From Gonapodya prolifera JEL478 (taxonomy: Eukaryota > Monoblepharomycota > Monoblepharidomycetes > Monoblepharidales > Gonapodyaceae): a DNA stretch of 64,000 nt. The notes beneath the pieces are model-generated. The model ran no database searches and had not been told where the DNA came from. It saw nothing but the letters and a program-made list of their open reading frames with translations. Positions 55,578 through 64,000 of this stretch are shown here, piece after piece. The position numbers and the translations under genes are program-made. The stretch is taken from positions 1,051,737 through 1,115,736 of the forward strand of contig KQ965731.1 in assembly GCA_001574975.1 (NCBI GenBank), given 5' to 3'. Position 1 is the first letter of the stretch; the number at the start of each line of letters is the position of its first letter.

Positions 55578-57177
55578 ATGACCTTCACCAGCGTTCCCAA
55601 GCGTCAGGTCATCCTGGATGGCAAAAGCTATTCTCTCTCGAGCATCGGTCTGGGATGCATGTCCTTTTCCTTGCCTGCCATGCAAGGGCAAGACCCAGCC
55701 ACGATAGAAACCGCGGCACTCGAAGTCATTGGCAAGTCGTTGGAGATGGGTGTGAATATTGTCAACACTGCGACATTGTGAGTTCCCAATGTAAACATAC
55801 TGCTTAAAGGTCATGTTTACTGATTGTTCATTATTTCAAGTTATGGTCCGGACGGTCACAATGAGAAACTTCTCGCCAAGGTGAGATATTCCTCTCCTAC
55901 CATTGCAAGTGCTTCGTACATGGCTCATCGTATTTCTCTCCTCCCAAATCTTGCCCAGGCCATCGCAAAGTTTGGTCGCGAAAAGTTCTTCATGTGCGTA
56001 TGCGCGGATCGCTAGATCATTCCCCTATACTGAATCATTCTGAATCGTTCTGAATTTCGACCCATGCAAACACCCGATCTTCATCTGATTTCTGCACCAG
56101 CACCGACAAATTCGGAGTGCTCCACAACCGTACGACAAACGCTTTTGAATTCTCTGCACCAGACTCTGTCGCGGAAGAATGCGACGCAAGTCTGAAGAGA
56201 CTGGGCACTGACTACATCGACGTCTATATACCAGCGCGTGTGAACCCGGAGGTGAGTACAATGTTCAAGAACTCCCATCGTTGATTCCCACGTCAGCTCA
56301 TGTCTTTTGTCCTGTCCGCTCTTGTGAAGGTCCCGATAGAGAAGACCATGGAGCAACTTGCCGCTCTGCAAGCTGCTGGGAAAATCCGTCACATTGGGCT
56401 GTCCGAAGCAAATGCCGCCACCATCCGTCGCGCCCACAAAATCGCCCCTATATCGTTCCTCGAGATCGAGTATTCACTGTGGGAAACTCAGATCGAACAA
56501 GTTGTACTTCCATGTTGCAGAGAGCTCGGAATCAAGATTCTTGCGTACTCACCATTAGGGCGAGGTATGTTGAACGCCATAATGCCTCAAACCAGTCCAC
56601 GTTTACCGCTAATTCTGACATGACATCAACCAGGATTTTTGACAGGCACCGTCAAACGAGAAGATCTCGGTGAACGTAAGTGTGTCCTAACCAGCTGTTA
56701 CAGTAACAATTCACATGTGAAATTCTACTATGATAGGCGACTTCCGCAAGATGACACCACGCTTCCAGGGAGAAAATTTCGACAACAACAAATCAACCTT
56801 CTTGACTCCAATTGAAGATATCGCCAATCGAATGTCCACAGAATCGGGAGAAGCAGTGAAGCCCTCACAAGTTGCGCTGGCGTGGGTCTTGTCGCGCGGT
56901 GAAGATATTTTCCCGATACCTGTGAGTTGAGACTGATAAGAATATTATGAGGAATGGTGTGGGTTCACTCACGCGTACATATGATCACTGCACACAGGGC
57001 ACCAAACGAGTGCAGCTTCTGGAAGAAAATCTCAAAGCAGCAGCTATCAAACTCTCATCTGGTGACTTAACTACTCTCGATACAGTGGTAAGAGAGGGCG
57101 CCGCGGTGGGCGGAAGGTACCCCGAGTTTGCAGCTCACATGCTGCAAGACCTTACGGTGGACAGCAAGGCGAATTAG
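55578..57177 (+). CDS. Aldo/keto reductase family oxidoreductase
   Basis: NADPH-dependent reductase of the AKR superfamily, (beta/alpha)8 barrel, 355 aa. Eight exons: 55578-55777, 55841-55880, 55959-55993, 56101-56251, 56330-56564, 56634-56675, 56737-56921 and 56998-57177; phases all agree. Motifs are [11 protein letters not shown], the catalytic-Tyr block [11 protein letters not shown] formed across the first intron, [47 protein letters not shown] and, at the NADPH phosphate site, [16 protein letters not shown]. The usual active-site His after DYIDVY appears as ARVNP rather than the common HRxDP, a change that could alter catalysis. Closest in feel to the YakC/AKR13 group. Substrate unknown. 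Confidence 0.9.
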
Positions 57178-57435
57178 ATTAGTCAACGTAGAGTGAAGAA
57201 TGCCATGCAGTGACAGAATATGCTCAGCCAAGTGAATCAATTGAACATCTGGGAGTGCACCCTTTTCAGCGCCGGGCACTTAAAGACCGTCTCGCCTCCG
57301 CATAAGCATGGGCACACATTGAATGGGATGAGACAAGAAACAAGATGTTGTGTGCAAGTGTTTCTCTTTCTTCTGGCATCATACATACTCACAGTTTGAA
57401 CTTTGCAATGTAGCACTTTTTTTGTTTCTGAACAT

Positions 57436-58960
57436 TCACACACCCTTGTTGAACCATACCCTCTCCACGCCTTTATTCCGAAACTCCTCCTCCACGCTTC
57501 CGACCGCCACACTCCCTTTTTGGGGGAACATGCCCACGGCCATTGGCAGGGCAAACTGGAGACACGCGCCCACGACAGCGACCTCTGCCGCGATGGCGCC
57601 CACTTTGGTGCGCATAAGCGCAGACGTGAGGCGGGACGTTTGCAAGAAATCCATGACGAAGGGCGGCAGGAAGAGGATGGGGAGCGGGAGGACGGCGCGC
57701 GTGAGGGCGACTTGCGACAGGGAGTGGATGGCGGCAAGGCGGGAGGTGCCCAGGGGTTGGTTGTCAGCGTCGAAAACGGTGATGCCGTCAACACTGGAAC
57801 GTATGATGGCAGGGAAGAAGGCGCACAGAAGAAACGAGATGGGATTTGTGACCTTAGTCCAAAACGCCGGATGGTGATATTCCCACTCACGCTTCACGAT
57901 ACCGCATAGCGAGTGCGTTCGCCACGCCAGCGCTGGCGACGGCAAACCAGGGCTACGCACAGCGGGGTCAGTTTTCGAGAAAAGTCAACCCAAGTTTTGT
58001 GCGGCGCCACACACCATTCCTCTCATGACCAGACGGAGACCAAGGGGTTGCGCGTACGCTGGGAGAATGGCGCCGTTGGCGCCGCGAAGGGCTACGCGGT
58101 CCTGTGGTAGACGGCTTGGTCAAAGAAATCCATGGACAAAGTGCCAAGTGAGCGCACTCTTGGGCTTGACGCATATGGTCACCCGTCCAATGGCACACTT
58201 CAACTCGCGCGTTTCACTTACTTGGACTTTCCCGACGACCTTTCCCCCGCCCCACGCAATCCCGACAGCCGTCCCGCTCGCCACCGCATAGCTGGTTCCC
58301 ACCTCCCTCCAGCTGGTCTCCACGCTCGCATTCCTGTTCGCGTAGTTGAACCCGGCATTGAACGACTGGTTGATCCACTGCCAAAAGAGCTGGCTCGGGC
58401 CCGGTTGGGAGGACAGCATGCCGATGATGATGGGTAGGTTGGCAGGGGTGAAGTACGACATGCGGAACAGGAACGGAATGGGTTCGCCTGGTCACAGCCA
58501 TGAGGTTTGTTGCTGTTCATTACCATATTACCCAATTTTAATCCTCATTCCCTCCCACCTGTGTCGGGGTGAATGACAGAATCAACCTTGCTCTTGGCGT
58601 CCCACATCTGCGGAGCAGAGACTCCTGCGGGTATTGAGCCAGAGGATTTAAATTGGCTCAAGAGGGATTGTGCTCTGGGGTGCGTAGGGAAAGGAAAGAC
58701 CAGCGTCAATTCCCATAACACAAGAACAATGTGAGGAGCTCATACAACTCACGATTGCACTTCCTTTGTTGAAAGAAACATGTTTCTCGGATTGACGACG
58801 TCCATAAAGTGACGAACTCGGCCACTGTACGTGCTGAGATCGTGCCGAGAACCATCTTCCGATCAATGAATGCGCGTTTCATGATTTATCAAGCGATGGA
58901 GACCGGCATTGTTTCACCTAGACTGAAATTCCGCTCGCGTTCAGCGCCAACGTCTCCCAT
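57436..58960 (-). CDS. Sideroflexin (mitochondrial serine/amino-acid transporter family)
   Basis: Inner-mitochondrial-membrane protein; animal SFXN1 imports serine for one-carbon metabolism and yeast has Fsf1. Exons 58960-58918, 58855-58753, 58674-58559, 58487-58222, 58101-58030 (least sure), 57952-57891 and 57793-57436 sum to 339 aa, near the family's 320-330. Blocks seen are LSTYSGRVRHFMDVVNPRNM, VDSVIHPDTGEPIPFLFRMS, QLFWQWINQSFNAGFNYANR, PWFAVASAGVANALAMRYRE, VDGITVFDADNQPLGTS, ALPMAVGMFPQ and the C-terminal VWFNKGV. The first exon was placed by phase (MGDVGAERERNFSL). It is convergent with the aldo/keto reductase gene. Confidence 0.9.
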
Positions 58961-59042
58961 CGCACCGAAAAGGGGGAAGCGATATATTTGACTTAAGTGT
59001 ATTGGCTTCAATACGAAGTTTTGACCATAAGAAAAGATGATA

Positions 59043-64000
<4,958 letters not shown>

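Overview
The window looks like nuclear DNA of a fungus, most likely an early-diverging, chytrid-like one. Nearly every gene is split by short GT-AG introns (about 45-100 bases), genes are packed on both strands, and the content is fungal: an NCS1 nucleobase/allantoin-type permease, a Dcg1-like racemase, a TOK-type two-pore K+ channel, an MSS51/MYND protein, PP1, F-box proteins and sideroflexin. A plant-like EXORDIUM/PHI-1 domain and a truncated-globin-like protein point away from yeasts and typical moulds. The lineage is inferred from gene content only; no rRNA or other phylogenetic marker is present.

Layout. 1-3.5 kb: the 3' part of an NCS1 permease, a broken 5' fragment of a second permease copy, and a Dcg1-like Asp/Glu/hydantoin racemase, together resembling the yeast allantoin (DAL) neighbourhood. 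3.9-8.3 kb: a nucleotide-sugar transporter and a large disordered protein. 8.5-19.3 kb: an unrecognised helical protein, the K+ channel, an AT-hook chromatin-type protein and an ankyrin-like protein. 20.3-29.1 kb: a secreted EXORDIUM+LRR fusion followed by two tandem cytochrome P450 genes. Both P450s have the same seven exon lengths. The tail of the LRR gene was copied along with the second P450, so this is a segmental duplication. 29.1-33.8 kb: a TBC Rab-GAP, a small acidic protein and a secreted PIG-L-type deacetylase that carries a frameshift, next to a 547-base assembly gap (33841-34387).

36.1-48 kb: a mucin-like single-pass membrane protein, a mitochondrial carrier, an MSS51-like MYND protein, a PP1 catalytic subunit, a tail-anchored protein built of 32-residue repeats and a DNA-3-methyladenine glycosylase. 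49.8-51 kb: a secreted, probably GPI-anchored protein that I read as a truncated haemoglobin. 51.1-55.1 kb: two divergent F-box-type genes, the second interrupted by a run of 42 C. 55.1-59 kb: an aldo/keto reductase between a decayed copy of the sideroflexin 3' end and the intact sideroflexin gene. 59-64 kb: an ABCC/MRP-type ABC transporter that runs off the window.

Genes that plausibly act together are the permease and racemase (purine/allantoin or hydantoin nitrogen use). The mitochondrial carrier, MSS51-like protein and sideroflexin share an organelle, but nothing links them functionally. No rRNA, intact tRNA, CRISPR array, transposon or viral element was recognised. Exon boundaries were set by eye from splice signals, reading phase and family alignment from memory. 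For most models the exon lengths sum to a multiple of three.
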